From contig CAJNDS010002567.1 of assembly GCA_905221605.1 (NCBI GenBank), forward strand, positions 102,501 to 166,500: DNA of 64,000 nt, in the 5' to 3' direction. The position numbers and the translations under genes were made by a program. How positions within the stretch are numbered: the stretch's first letter is position 1; each line of letters opens with the position of its first letter. The notes beneath the pieces were generated by a model that saw nothing but the letters and a program-made list of their open reading frames with translations, ran no database searches and was not told the DNA's origin. Source of the DNA: Symbiodinium natans (taxonomy: Eukaryota > Sar > Dinophyceae > Suessiales > Symbiodiniaceae). This document shows positions 12,773 through 25,805 of this stretch, one piece after another.

Positions 12773-13030
12773 TCAGAGCCACCAAGAGCTGCGCTGGAAT
12801 GGCCAAGGCTCGGTGAACTGCTGCCGAAAGCCAGTTGCTGTCGCGCATGTCAGCCCCCACAAACGTGGTCTCCGCATAGAAAACAGAATTGGGCCTCTGC
12901 CTGAGTGCCAGGACCAGCAGGCATAGACGCTGCTCATCGATGTTGACTTGTGGACAGAAAAGTTTGGAAATGACACCAAAATTACTGTGACAAATTCCAC
13001 CCTCCCTGGCTTCGCGAATCTGTAGGGAGT
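12773..13030 (-). CDS. Candidate exon, unknown
   Basis: A minus-strand segment is open in two frames. The more protein-like one contains LCLLVLALRQRPNSVFYAE and SNWLSAAVHRALA. It starts after CCCTACAG and lies just downstream of the last recognised carboxylesterase exon. It does not contain the His motif expected there, so it is left unassigned. Confidence 0.35.
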   Translation of the reverse strand, partial: TPYRFAKPGRVEFVTVILVSFPNFSVHKSTSMSSVYACWSWHSGRGPILFSMRRPRLWGLTCATATGFRQQFTEPWPFQRSSWWL

Positions 13031-13411
13031 AAACATGGAGTAAACCCTGGCTGTCCTTCTCCGTCCTCAAGTAAATGAGAAGACGTGCCCCGCATCAGTG
13101 ATGCATGAGTCCCAACCTCCCTCACTTGCCTGCGCCTGCAAAGAACCGTGAAAGACTGGGATGCCCTAAATCACACTAGTTCCAGCAGCTGGTACAGTGC
13201 AGCCAGGGGAAATCTGAGGCTGCCTACAAAGAATTCAGACCGCTTGGGGGGAGGGGCGGGGGGGTTGGGCCGAAAGAAATGACAATTGCCAGAAAAGGCC
13301 TGTTTCTACTTGCGCGTTCTTGCCCAAACCCGTGCGCACGCGTGGGCTGCCTCTACAAGTACAGTCTTTGTTACAGACTCCCTGGCATTCTGAATGCCCT
13401 GAGGCCGCGGC

Positions 13412-16400
13412 TTTGACAGCAGAGTTGCGTAGCGCCGGTGTGGACATACAAAAGTGCTGTCCGCGATGGCCTCGGCTGCACAGGACAAAAAAACATTGAC
13501 AAGACAGCCGGGGCATGGCATCATGTTCACCGACACTCTGGGTTCCTGACCCGACTCATTCGATAGAATGGAGCGGAAGCGCCGTGTCCATGCCTGAATT
13601 GGACTGGCGCCGTGCACTTTGTTTTGGATGTTGATGTTATAGCAGGCTGTCGCTCGAGTGTGGCCAAGGCTCGGGTAAAGCTGCGCCACTGATGAGTTGA
13701 AGGCCCAAGTCCTGCGACAAGCACGGGCACAGGGCATCACAGGCCTAATTTCGGCATCGGTCTCAATCATGGCAGCGCGCGGAGCTAGTGCACATGTTCG
13801 GTCATGATCTCGTCCGTCGCCGCATGGGAGAGCGAGGGTGCCTTCATCCAGAAATACGCCGTGCGTTCCAGTATCATGAAGCATATCATGAAGCAGAATC
13901 ACATGCTCAATGATGTGCGGCCCGGCCCGGGGACCCGAGCTGTTGATGCTCATGATGCGTGCCGCTGTGGCGTGAGAGTCGGCTTTCCACGACGTGGACG
14001 AACATCACCCGGCGGCCCCAAAGGCCACCCCTGGGAGCCGTGCGCGCCGAAGGTGCTCGTGATGCACTTTGGGATCTTGCGTTGGGATTTACAAACCCGC
14101 CGTGTCCCCGAGGCGCGAAAAGCACGCGTTTTTCGAATGCCCCTCCGGGCGAGGGGTCGTTAAACGAGGTCGGCGGCGCCGCCGCCCGCCCTCTTGCTAA
14201 AGCAAGGCTTCCAAGCCCACATGACTCAATCGCTAGGTCCACGCCCGGAGACGGAGCGCTGAGCATCAGCGGCCCTGAGATTTCGCATCCCGCCCATGGG
14301 CCGACACGGCCGATAACATGCACCCTCCCTCCTGTGGCGTTGTTACGGCTTGGATTTTAAGCCCCTTCTTCGGTGTGTTCAGGCCTTCAGGGTTTGCTTT
14401 GGGGCTTCAAGCATTGGCTTGGGGTCCTTGCTGCTGTGGTGTGTGGGCTGCCCGCCTGCGGGCGCAGCCCCTTCAGGTTCTCGCGATAGGAACCGTTCAT
14501 TGAGGCATCATCGTATCCGCCCATGGACAAACAGAGATGCATCAAAAGGCAGGTGGAAGAAGTTGCAGCTGCATGGTAGCATGGCTTGCGCCTCGTACCA
14601 TGGGTATGCCCCGTACATGATGAGTGCAAAGACTGTGCCCTCATCGGTGCCATGGTTGAAGTACACCTGACCAGGAAACGCAAAGGAAGCAAATTCACGC
14701 TGAATACTCTTGTTGGCGCAGCAGATCCAGCCAATCTTCAGTACGTGAGCGCGGTACTGTGGCCTTGGCCGGGTTGACGCGTCCGGCTTCATAGAGCTCA
14801 CGGGGAGCTGCCGGCAAGCCAATCTCCGACCCATCAATGACATAGCCTGGATGGCACGCGGCTAGCTAGTGGCCATGGCCAGCCGATGCTAACCGCTAAC
14901 CTCAACCAGCCAACTCCACGCACAACTCGCTGAGGAATGACTGGGTAAGTGACTTCGAACCCCTCAAAGTTCCACTGCGCTTACCGGCTTACCGTACAGC
15001 GATGCTGCGCCCTCGGCTCTGCCATCCCTGCCACCTGGGCCCCACGCCGACAGGCAAGGCAGGCCACAGAGGCCCGGCAGTGATTGGCACATCCTTAAAG
15101 GGTTTCAGAAGACTGCACGCTGCGCTCTCTTCTGTAGACTCTGTACATTCCCCTACATTCCACAGCTCGTCGTCCGGCCTGTGCGCTCCGTGAGTCTTTG
15201 ATCCCTGTCACAGGCCGAGCGGCACCCAGTTCGAGGCCCTTGGAGCGGAAGCTGCCCTTAGCACCCCGAACCCTCTCACCACATCTCAGCTCTCCTCCAA
15301 AAACTCTTCGATACTCTTCGCATCTCTTGTGCCCTGCCTGGAACCCCAGCGCGGACCAGCCTGCCTCGGCGAGGCCCTTGGCAAGGCCCCACTTGCCCAA
15401 GCCCTTGATGCTGCCCAGCTCCTGGCATCGAGCCACGTCTTCTTTGTGGAAGCCATTCTTGCAGGGCAGTTCTGCTCTAGAGCTCATTCAATGCATGAAG
15501 AGAAACGGATCAGGCCTTGTGGTAAGTGGCATTGGAGAAGTTGAAGAAGCTTCCGACAGGCAGAGCCCGCAGGCACTGGATTTGATCCACCCCGGAACAG
15601 CCAAGCTGCTCGGCCAGGGTGGCGTAGAAACTGAGGGCATCCTCCTGTGCGGGATGTTCAGATATTCAAAGTGCCAAGGGCCGCTGCATTTTTGCATGCT
15701 TGCACTGCCCTCTGCCACTTCTGCGTCCTTGGTGCTGTAATACCAGCCACTATCCTCAGTACTGCAACTCAGTGCACGTTGAAACACAGGCGGGCTATAG
15801 CTCATGAGTCCAGAACTATTGAACTCAAGGCATTAAAACTCCTCCAGGCCACGGGGGCCAAAGCGGCACTAGCAGGAATGCGAAGAGATCTACTTGGTTC
15901 CGCAAGGTCAGCTCTCGACATGCGTTCTTTGGCTGCTCGTCGCCGCTTGATGGCCGCTGCCGTTGCTTCTGACAAAGCTGAAATGGCGGGTGTAGAGTTG
16001 GCAGCGAGTTGCTGCTCAAATCTTGACAGGTTCAATGTCCATAGAAAGATGGCCAGGTGGAGGCAGGGGCTTGCTTGCTTCAGAGTTTAGATGACACGGG
16101 CTCCGTGCACGTCTGACCCGTGCTGGCATGTTGTGCGACACACACGCGCACTCTGCGAGGCCGCGCCTATTCTCTGGCCGTGAAGCTCGCAGCTGACACC
16201 AATCATGCGAAGACATGTTACGCCTGCAACACTTCCACTGGACATCATGCCTTTCGCGACTTCGGCATGGTCATTCCTAAATCTACCATGCCTTCAGCGG
16301 GCAAGAACGGTGTCGGAGAAAAGAGCGCAGCTGCCGCCATGTTTGCTGAGCTTAGCCATGGCTCCAGGGCGGTGCCTTCCAGGATAGTCTGGGCGAAGAG

Positions 16401-17941
16401 ACCGCGGCTGCCGGGGCTCAGCATGTGGAAGTTCACGGAGAAGGCCCCAGAGGAATGACCCACCAAGGTCACACGGCCTGTCAGGCTTGTCACCAGTCTT
16501 TCCCGGATTTCCCCTGTACTTCCCGGACTAGTTCAAGACTATGCTGCGGTACCTGGATCACCGCCAAAGCTCTGGATGTTGCTCTGCACCCTCAGTCGCA
16601 GGCAGGGCTTGTACCCGTGGCTCAACCCACACGGACACCGCCTATGTCAGTCTGAGAAGCCACTGCAAAGCCAGCCTGTCCGAAGCTAAGTTCAGTTGAA
16701 CGGCAACTGCAAAGCCATGCAAAGCCATGCAAAGCCATGCAAAGCCATGCAAAGCCATGCCCACGGTTCGCTTGGACACACGCGCCTCTGGTCCAATGCC
16801 TCGTAGTTACCAGTGCTTCCATGTGGATCCTCGCTTGGATTAACGATCACTTGGAAGGGGTTCGAAATGGATCGAATGGTGCTCCTCTTTGGCGAGCTGC
16901 TCGTGCGTCCAGTGGCCAAGGAAGCCACTTCGGTAGCCCACGCTAACCCAGATGGAATCGGTCCGGACCTGTGTGTCGGTGTCGGGGTGTGCACGCTCTC
17001 TCTTTGGTGCTCGCGCTGTGATCTCGCTGATGGAACTAAGACGGCAGCAACAATTCGTGCAGCATCATACCAGCCAGATTGAAACCAGTCGGTCCCGATG
17101 AAGCCCCCTTGGAAACGTGGGTCATCAACTTGAGGAGTTGAGGAGCGAGCAGAAGTTGAGCAGGAGTTGAGTGGCAGTAGGTGCCGGCCTGGAATCAGGA
17201 AGATGAAGACTGGTCGAGGCCTCACCGCCTGAGCAAAAGCATGCGATGTCACAACGGTCAAGTTGGAAAGATTAAGCAGGCGAAGGCAACTGTGCAGAAC
17301 GATGGTCTTCCGATGGCGTTCCATCTGGGAGTGTGGCAGGTTCATGTGGCGTGTACACATGGAGTTGCAGGCAGTCCTCCAAGGATTGAGCAACGAGACT
17401 TCTGAGGCTCATTGGTTGAAGGTATACTCTGGGATTCTCAAGATCATATCACAAGCCACGAGCAGGCCTCTCCGATGTTAACTCCCCTCCCTAGTGGAGG
17501 CAAGTCAGGGCAAAGCACTGGTCGCCTTGGATCGTCGATTGCTAGGTGGCACTAGGCGTTCGCTGCTTGAACTTACATGACACTCCTGCGACGCATGCGG
17601 TCGCACCATGATGGACTGGCTTGCAAGCCAGTCGACTCGGTGTAGTAGTCCTCAGAGAAGGCAACAAAAGGGGTCTCGTTTTGGCTGAAGGTGGCAAGGT
17701 TTGGCTGATTGAGCAAAGTCTCGGCAGAGGCTCTCACGCCAGTCCATTTAGCCTTTCCTACTGGTGCCTGGAAGCGACCTGGCTGCTCACCTCAGCTTAG
17801 ACACTGTTCCACTGCTCAGTCGCTACGACTCATATATTGAGATCATGCTGCAGGTTGGTCCAGAATCCAGAAGCCCCGGTTACAACTTGCCAGGTCACCA
17901 TAAGGGATGCCCCAGAATGTTCGTACCAGCGCAGATGTTTC
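13412..17941 (-). CDS. Type-B carboxylesterase (alpha/beta hydrolase), multi-exon
   Basis: This family hydrolyses carboxylic esters and is usually secreted or in the secretory pathway. Successive minus-strand exons rebuild its landmarks: LVRTFWGIPYG (about 17.9 kb), RFQAPVGKAKW (17778), SLEDCLQLHVYTP (17401), RPVFIF (17.2), GGFIGTDWFQSGWYDAARI (17.1, oxyanion region), WVSVGYRSGFLG (16978), GNYEALDQR (16.8), VQSNIQSFGGDP (16553-16590), RVTLVGHSSGAFSVN (16357-16477, nucleophile elbow), LAEQLGCSG...QCLRALP (15516-15644), NHGTDEGTVFAL (14592-14666, acid residue), AQLYPS (13.7) and DSTFVCPHRRYA (13412-13475). The exon 16553-16590 joins 16357-16477 through a 75-nt GT-AG intron inside a codon; several later donors are GC. 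The elbow is GHSSG where most members have GESAG. The catalytic His exon, the C-terminus and perhaps one exon after GIPYG are not located. A signal-peptide exon at 20201-20311 may be exon 1. Confidence 0.85.
16711..16760. repeat. Decamer minisatellite AAAGCCATGC x5
   Basis: Five exact copies of a 10-bp unit inside an intron of the carboxylesterase gene, between the GNYEALDQR and SNIQSFGGDP exons. Confidence 0.97.
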
Positions 17942-18423
17942 CTGCAGTTGGAAGCCAAGTCAAGGACAAAAGATTGCAGCGACAGTAGGAGCAAGAGGGA
18001 ACGACTTGATAGAGTCCGGGACCTCGCCAGGGGGCCATTTCATCGGGACTCGGCGAAGAAGACCCCGCACTGTTCCGCTCGGTGCAGGCACATCATCGGG
18101 GTCGACCTCTCACAAAAACTACCCTCGCGGAGACTCGAGGACAGGCTCTCCCCTTGTAGACATCTGGGCCAAACGTCCACAGCACAAGCGCGCTTGCAGG
18201 GCACAATTTGAACTCGCCAGCCTTATGCCTGCAGTCACCAGACGGCGGAGCGCCTGCAAAGCAAGCCCACTGCCATCATGTGAGTGTCTCGGACACTTCA
18301 TTGCATCTTGTAAATCTTGTCGCTGCTAAACCAGGGGCCTGTCAAGTTCACTCCGTCACAGGCAAGGGTTGCTGCCAGATCAGGAAAGTCCTGCGAGCAC
18401 TTTCACACACCAGGCTGCAGACC

Positions 18424-18520
18424 CACCACCACCGCCACCACCACCATCGTCAGAGGTGCTGTCCACATCGTCATCACCACCACCACCACCACCACCACCA
18501 CCACTCAGCATCACCATCAC
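18424..18520. repeat. CCA/CAC trinucleotide microsatellite
   Basis: Runs of CCACCACCACC with interruptions; the longest pure tract is at about 18475-18505. Confidence 0.95.
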
Positions 18521-19677
18521 TGACCACCATCACCAGCACCAACACCATCACCGGCACCAGCACCAGAACCACGACCCTTCTCCTCCTCCTACCCACCATT
18601 AAGTGTCGATCCACATAGGTTGAAGTGAGCAGGTGTTTGTGGTTGCTGATTTCTTGTCGAGCCACCAGGCCAAACCAAAGCACCAAGAGCAGAACAACTT
18701 AAATCTGCTTCCGGCCTTGCAGGTCATGCGGCAGCTTTGGCCACGCTTCAGGTTCAGGCATTGGCTGAGCTCATCCTGGCACAACTTTCCAACGACTTTC
18801 CATCCTACAAATACTGACAACAGAGGCCGTATGTGGCAGTAGTCAGTATCTGTGCCTGTCCTCGTTGTACCGCCAAGCATGTTGTGCGATGTCAACCGGC
18901 AAATCGGAGCAGGTGCCCCCTGAATCAAGCGAGGGAGCACGACAGCCACCGGTATGCGAGGCGTACTTCCGTGTACGTGTGCGTGTGTCGGGCTTCCCGG
19001 AGGTGGCAGGAATGCGTTTGCGCCGTATCAATCAGCCAGCTTCATTCAGTTCAGCGCATGACGCCGGCAAACGTGCAAGCAGCACCATAATGTCCAAACC
19101 TGCTACATTTCATCTTCTACTGGTGCACGCGGGATTGCCGGGACCTGACTGGTGGCGCAGCAGCAGCTTTCGCAAAGCGTTCTCTGCATTTTGCGCCGCA
19201 GGGCTGCATGACGCGAATCCTGTGTCATATGCCAAAGATCTCTCACATTGCGCAATGAATGATCAATCCGCCGAGGCCTCGGGCCATAGGTGTCCGGGTA
19301 GCATAAAGCAGGTGCCCCACCTCTAATCCCCGCCCCAACATCCCACGCACAGATTGCAACCCCTTGTTTGGAACTTCCCCCCCCCCCTCCCACACCCCTC
19401 ACCATCGTTTTACCACTCCCTGGTCTCTCCTGCATGCTATAACGGAATGATTGCACGAAGCCTCTCAAAGACCCCGCGATCTCCAGCTCCGCTGGGCAGG
19501 CCCGGTGAGGCGGGTGGCGTAGAGCAAAAAATAGCACACATAGATGGTGAAGTGATAGCGACTTGCGGTGACCCTACAATTCACGTGATTCCAGCCGCAT
19601 GAATCCAGCAATTGTCAATGTGAGTGCGCAGCGGGGGAGAGGCCCTGCTGCCAAAACGACAAGTGCTTCAACTGATA

Positions 19678-19752
19678 CTGTAGGGTTTAGGGTTGAGGTT
19701 TTGGGTCTCGGGTTTAGGGATTTAGGGTTTGGGTTTGAGTTTTGGGGTTAGA
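19678..19752. repeat. Degenerate TTTAGGG telomere-like block
   Basis: Words such as GTAGGGTTTAGGGTTG, GGTTTAGGGATTTAGGG and GGGTTTGGGTTTGAG lie in one orientation over about 75 bp. Confidence 0.8.
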
Positions 19753-20200
19753 TGCTTCTTTTGGATCCGTTGTCCTGCCAGATGGGCATCATGATTCGCA
19801 TTTTCGACGGCACCTTGAAACTCCGCCTGACAGAGACAGGAAAGAGGTCGTGCTTGCCTAAAATTGCCTCTTCGAACCACGTCACACACGCACACACGCA
19901 CAAAATCAAAACAAACATGGAACGAGCATAATCAAACTGAATCCAGCTTCGTCAATGACAACATTACCCCGACATGTGTTCACGTTGAAAGCAGCACGCC
20001 CGGCTTCAATGATCAAGCTGGTCGCTCGGGTAACTGGGCAACTCTCGCCAATCTTCTGTGCTGAGTGAAGAAGCCTACAAGCCTGCAAAGTGAAAGAAGA
20101 ACACAACTTTGCAACTAGCGTCCTTGCCCCACCATTTTGTTAGATCATCTTTCCTGACGGCAGGCACAACATGAAACCCGGCACAACGTGCAGCTGAAAC

Positions 20201-20311
20201 CCATTCTTGCGCAGCGCTGTGAACTACATGCCGCCAACGACTCAGATCCGCATCGAACTCAAAGGCGGCAGATGGACCCAGTAGCCAGAGAAAGACGGTG
20301 CGCCAGGCCAT
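20201..20311 (-). CDS. Candidate first exon with signal peptide
   Basis: An ATG at 20311 opens MAWRTVFLWLLGPSAAFEF, a short charged start and a hydrophobic stretch ending in small residues, which looks like a signal peptide. The exon can end at TGG|GTTTCA in phase 0. The first recognised carboxylesterase exon (17941) also starts in phase 0 and the family is typically secreted, so this may be its exon 1 across a 2.3-kb intron. That link is inference. Confidence 0.45.
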
Positions 20312-21614
20312 GTTTGCGCTGCAAAAGAGGCTTTTGGTCAGTTTTGTGCTGTTTCTGTGTCAGGTACTTGAACTTAGTTGAACAGCTTGGTCTTGCGTCG
20401 TCAAGCTTCACAGGTTCAAGAGCGTTGCGGGCCCATGGACAGCAGCGCAAGGAGTCAGAGATGCATCAAAAACCATGCAAGGCAAAGATGGCGAAATCTT
20501 CCCACATTGCAAAGCAGTGCAAAGTCTCCTGCTCTGCCTCTGCAATGCCGGGCCGCTCTTCCGGATTTTCTGGCGGACGCGCCTAGCAAAACTTGCAACT
20601 CGAGTTGTCCATATCACTGAGCGGCTAATCGTTCCAGCCCCAAAAATACAACTTCAGCATGCCAGAGACACCCAGAACTGCGCAGGCCGTTCGGGGACAG
20701 GTCGAACTTTTCGGTAGCGGTCCTAGAGTCGAAACAGAGCCCTCTAAGCGTCCTAAGTGAAGCCTTAGAGTAGGTTGCTCAATAAGGCGCACCATGATGC
20801 TCATGTGGCGCGACTGCCGGCGACACCATGAGCCTAACAGGGAGATCAACATCTGGGTTCCCAAAGATGGGTACTGCAGCTCTTTCGCGACCGTGCTTAC
20901 GACTTGTGCACTCACTTGCGCACTACCTTCGCCCGTTGAAGAGTGTCCTGCAAGTGTAAAGCCTTGCTCGGCTACGAAGCCCGCCTAGATAGAACAGCTT
21001 CAGCCCCCTGCACATGTCAGCTCCCACTGCTGCCTCCTGGATAATGCCATAGCACAGACAGCTTCATCTGTTCGATGGGATGAAGAATCCATTGCCATGG
21101 AAGTCACTGAAGTCACTGTCACGATTTCCTAGCTCTCAAGGTACTGTTGCCGAATACATCTTCGAGGCAGACATGCCTGATATGAAACAGAAGCCAGGAT
21201 CATTGATGATGTGTGCTAGTTGGCACTACACACTCGAGATGGTTCTATGATCGTGGCCCATGTAGCGACTGCAAATCACAGGACACCCGCTGGGCAGAGC
21301 TGGAACATGCAGCAGATTAAGAAGGAGACAAGATAACCCTCATGCTCCACGACAAAGTCAACAATGTATGCACGAACATGCACCATTCCTTCTTGGCAAG
21401 GCTGACGCATGCTGACGCATGTGGGTCTGAGGGCCAGGTACTGCCCTTGAACTCGAAGCCCGAAAACTAAGCTAAAACCGTTGCAACTGCATCCGGGAGG
21501 GCTGGTCGCTCTCAGTGAGGCGTCGGGACATGTCCATCTACCTCGAGTTTCCAATCGGCGAAAAAGAGCCCACGCATGAGGTTTGCAAAGTGTGGGGCCC
21601 TGAGCTGGCATAAC
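20312..21614. other. No assigned gene
   Basis: Open minus-strand segments near 20790-20910 and 21300-21440 are protein-like but lack family motifs. A 10-bp unit GCTGACGCAT is duplicated at 21401-21420. Confidence 0.3.
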
Positions 21615-23107
<1,493 letters not shown>

Positions 23108-23829
23108 CTTCGGTCCCGGCTCGCGTCGCGATGGGCTCCACTTGTCACAAGTTGAATCCTTCGCGTGCCACCCCCGGAAATAAGGCCCGCGCTGATCTTC
23201 TCGGTGCTGTCATCAGCAGCAACTCAGGTCCCAGGCATTGCAGCAAGCTGCAAAGAACACGACTGCCCCTGCACAGTGTTTCAGCCTGTCTTGTGCCATC
23301 TGGTGCCCAGAAGAGGAAGGCCTCTCAGCATGTGGATCTCGGTTCAACCGCACCTCACAAGCCTGTCACAAGCTTCAGCGGCCTGCTCCGCGCTGGTTCC
23401 AGGAGAGAGCGGCAAGTGGCCTGCTGGCACCTGCAGGGCAAACAGGTGAAGCTTCCACGACAAAGCAGCCCACATCAGCCCACCTCGAAGCGAACGAAAC
23501 GTTGCCATCATTGCTCACGGCAATGGAAGTCTTCTGCGAAAGTTGTATGGTCACCACATCTACGTGTTTGTCGCAGTTCGTTTTAAACATCTGTGACTGG
23601 ACCAACCATTTTTACGTGTTGAGCTACTCTTCCGGACTGCTCGTTCATCCTACGTACTGCGAAGCCTGGGTATGTCTGCAACTGCCATATGACATCCATG
23701 ACCTACTTCGTCTTTGACCAAGAAAGGCGTGGAGGTGGCACTTTATGAGAGATGCTGTACGCTCTAGAACCGCTCTCGTCAAAGCAACATAAGGCAACGG
23801 GCTTTTGCATCTAGGTTGGAGCTGTGCGT

Positions 23830-25110
23830 ACAAGTGCCTGCAGCACTTCGAGCTCCTGCGCACGGCGTCGAGTCGTCGAGTTGCCATGGCACGCGGACAG
23901 TAAAACACTGCCGCCTTCTTGGTGACGCCAAGTGCCTTCGCTGCCTCCTGTGAAAGACCGAGAGGGCGTTGAAAGGCTTCAAAGGTCCCCGCAGTAGCTG
24001 GAAAGTCTTCACTCAGAGACTCCTTGGTTTGACGATCCAACACACCCAGGACGTAGTTGTCGGGCTGCATGCCTGGCACGACCCCGGCTGCCCGGGATGG
24101 CGAGCTACACCTCTCTACACGACGAATAACAGCGGCGGGCTTTGCCTCCTGCAGTGTTGCTGTCATAGAGCTGGCGAATCAGGATGGCCTGTGTGGTATC
24201 AGCATCCGACGTTTGCAAGATACGCCTAGAGCTTGGAACGCCTGGGATGCTGTGCTTAAGGTGCTTAAAGTGCTTGAGGTCATCTAAGGTCAACCTGAGC
24301 CAAGCTGAGTCGCTGCTAGGAGGTCGTAAAGAAGGTGCTCCGTCACCGAGGGCAACGTCTGGTGCACCGACAAAGACGATGCCTGGCACCAATACTTCAG
24401 ATCATCTCGCACTTGGGTCCAGAGCGAACCTTTACGTCCTGCTGGGCTCCTTCTCTTTTGTCAATCATCTGCACTTTCAATGTGCTGGTTCAACCGGGTA
24501 GTTTCCGACTCAGGCAAGCACGAGCTCATACAGCTGCCCTGCAAGAAAGGATAGCTCCTGCATCTGCGCTTTGCTGTAGTCAGATTGCCTAGGCTTGTGG
24601 TCATCTTGCAAAAATCGCAGAAACCCCCACAGACAGTCCCCAGGAAGTCGGGAGGTCAGCAGCTCGACGAGAAGGTCTCGCCGACCCTGCGTAGCATTTC
24701 CCAGCGAGACCCGAGGTGGGGATTGAAGGGCCGGACAAGCATGCACACGCTTGTGCCCCTTCCACATGCGAAACAGAACTAGACATGGAGATGTCTCGCC
24801 CAAAGTCTCACTTTGCTCTCTTTCCGATGGGCCTTGTGTCCAGGCCGCCTTTCCTCCCGCATGCCATCTGGAATTGCACCACCTGCAGGAACGGAAAACT
24901 TTGCTACTTCAAGGCGAACCCTGGCTTCGGCATTCCGGCGTAAAGCAAACCTCCGACCCCTTGTCGTGTTTGTCAGGCGTTTAATGGTCTCCCAACGCCA
25001 GCTGGATTTCGGCATTGCTGGTTTTAATGGCGGTCTGATCGAATGTGTTCCGTCGCGCTACAGCCATCTGCAGCCACTGTGGTTGTGAAGAAAGCACAAC
25101 AATGAGTGCC
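23830..25110 (-). CDS. Multi-exon gene, possible thioredoxin-like fold
   Basis: Several minus-strand segments have good splice sites and protein-like content. One near 25050-24985 follows ACCACAG and contains NTFDQTAIKTSNAEIQLAL. One at about 24700-24510 contains RRDLLVELLTSRLPGD and ends LAGQLYELVLA. One near 24140 follows ACTGCAG and reads EAKPAAVIRRVE. One near 24060 follows CATGCAG and reads PDNYVLGVLDRQTK. One near 23950 follows TTCACAG and reads EAAKALGVTKKAAVFYCPR. The last two resemble the second half of a thioredoxin-fold b-type domain of protein disulfide isomerases, but no CxxC active site is visible, so that is a weak suggestion. Exon borders are approximate. Confidence 0.45.
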
Positions 25111-25805
25111 GGGCCTGTCAAGATGGTCCTAGCCGGCTCGTTCAGCCAAGTGCTCAGAGTCTTAGCGTGGCAGGACACGTTTTTTAAGTAAGTACCTGTA
25201 CATCCAAAAGCTCGACAGCTGAAACCTTGGCCGTGGATGAAGACTTGAACTTGGATTCCTAAGCATCAGGCTCCCCAAGCCCTCACCCATGCCAGGTCAG
25301 GCCTTGAGCGGTAGAGAAGTGGATCACAGCGGAGCACGGGAGCCAATCAGAAAGGGGATGTCAGAATTCTAGGATGCAGACTTGCCGTTGGGCTTCACCT
25401 CAGGATTGACTGCTCCAGAAGAGCCAAATACATCTTCCTGCTGCCGAGGCCGAGGCACTGTGATCGTACAAGTCGTCCCCATCCTTGAACGCTGCACGCT
25501 AGCCAAGATCAAGCCGAGTAGGCACTAGCCACGAGGTCTCTGGCCGCTCGTCTAGATCATAAATCAAACTTCCTTTGTTGTCCAGTCTTGTCCTGTCGAC
25601 CCCTTCCGCTCCCTCAAGAAGGGATGATGACAGGAGAGGCAAGAAAATATAAAGCTCTTGTGGATATGTCCGATTGGCTCCCCGCATGCCTCTGTCCGAA
25701 AACGTATCTTCCGTGTGGATGGTGTCACAATTGCACATGCCAAGGTGTTCATGTCAACGAGTGACTCGTGCATGCCTGCAATAGTAGAGAGAGACTTAAG
25801 CGGAA

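Larger units (their letters stand above)
17942..20200. other. No assigned gene; possible long first intron of the esterase
   Basis: The stretch holds a CCA microsatellite (18424-18520) and a telomere-like block (19678-19752). One exon-like minus-strand segment at about 19147-19230, bounded by GACACAG and CAG|GTCCCG, reads DSRHAALRRKMQRTLCES. No family motif seen. Confidence 0.3.

Noticed and set aside
13306-13953. A single 215-codon minus-strand ORF starting with ATG
   Set aside because: Two short carboxylesterase exons (AQLYPS and STFVCPHRRYA) lie inside it with splice sites, so most of the frame is intron.
20790-20910. tRNA-dihydrouridine synthase fragment (VPIFGNPDV)
   Set aside because: Only a vague resemblance to the IANGDI-type motif, with no supporting exons nearby.
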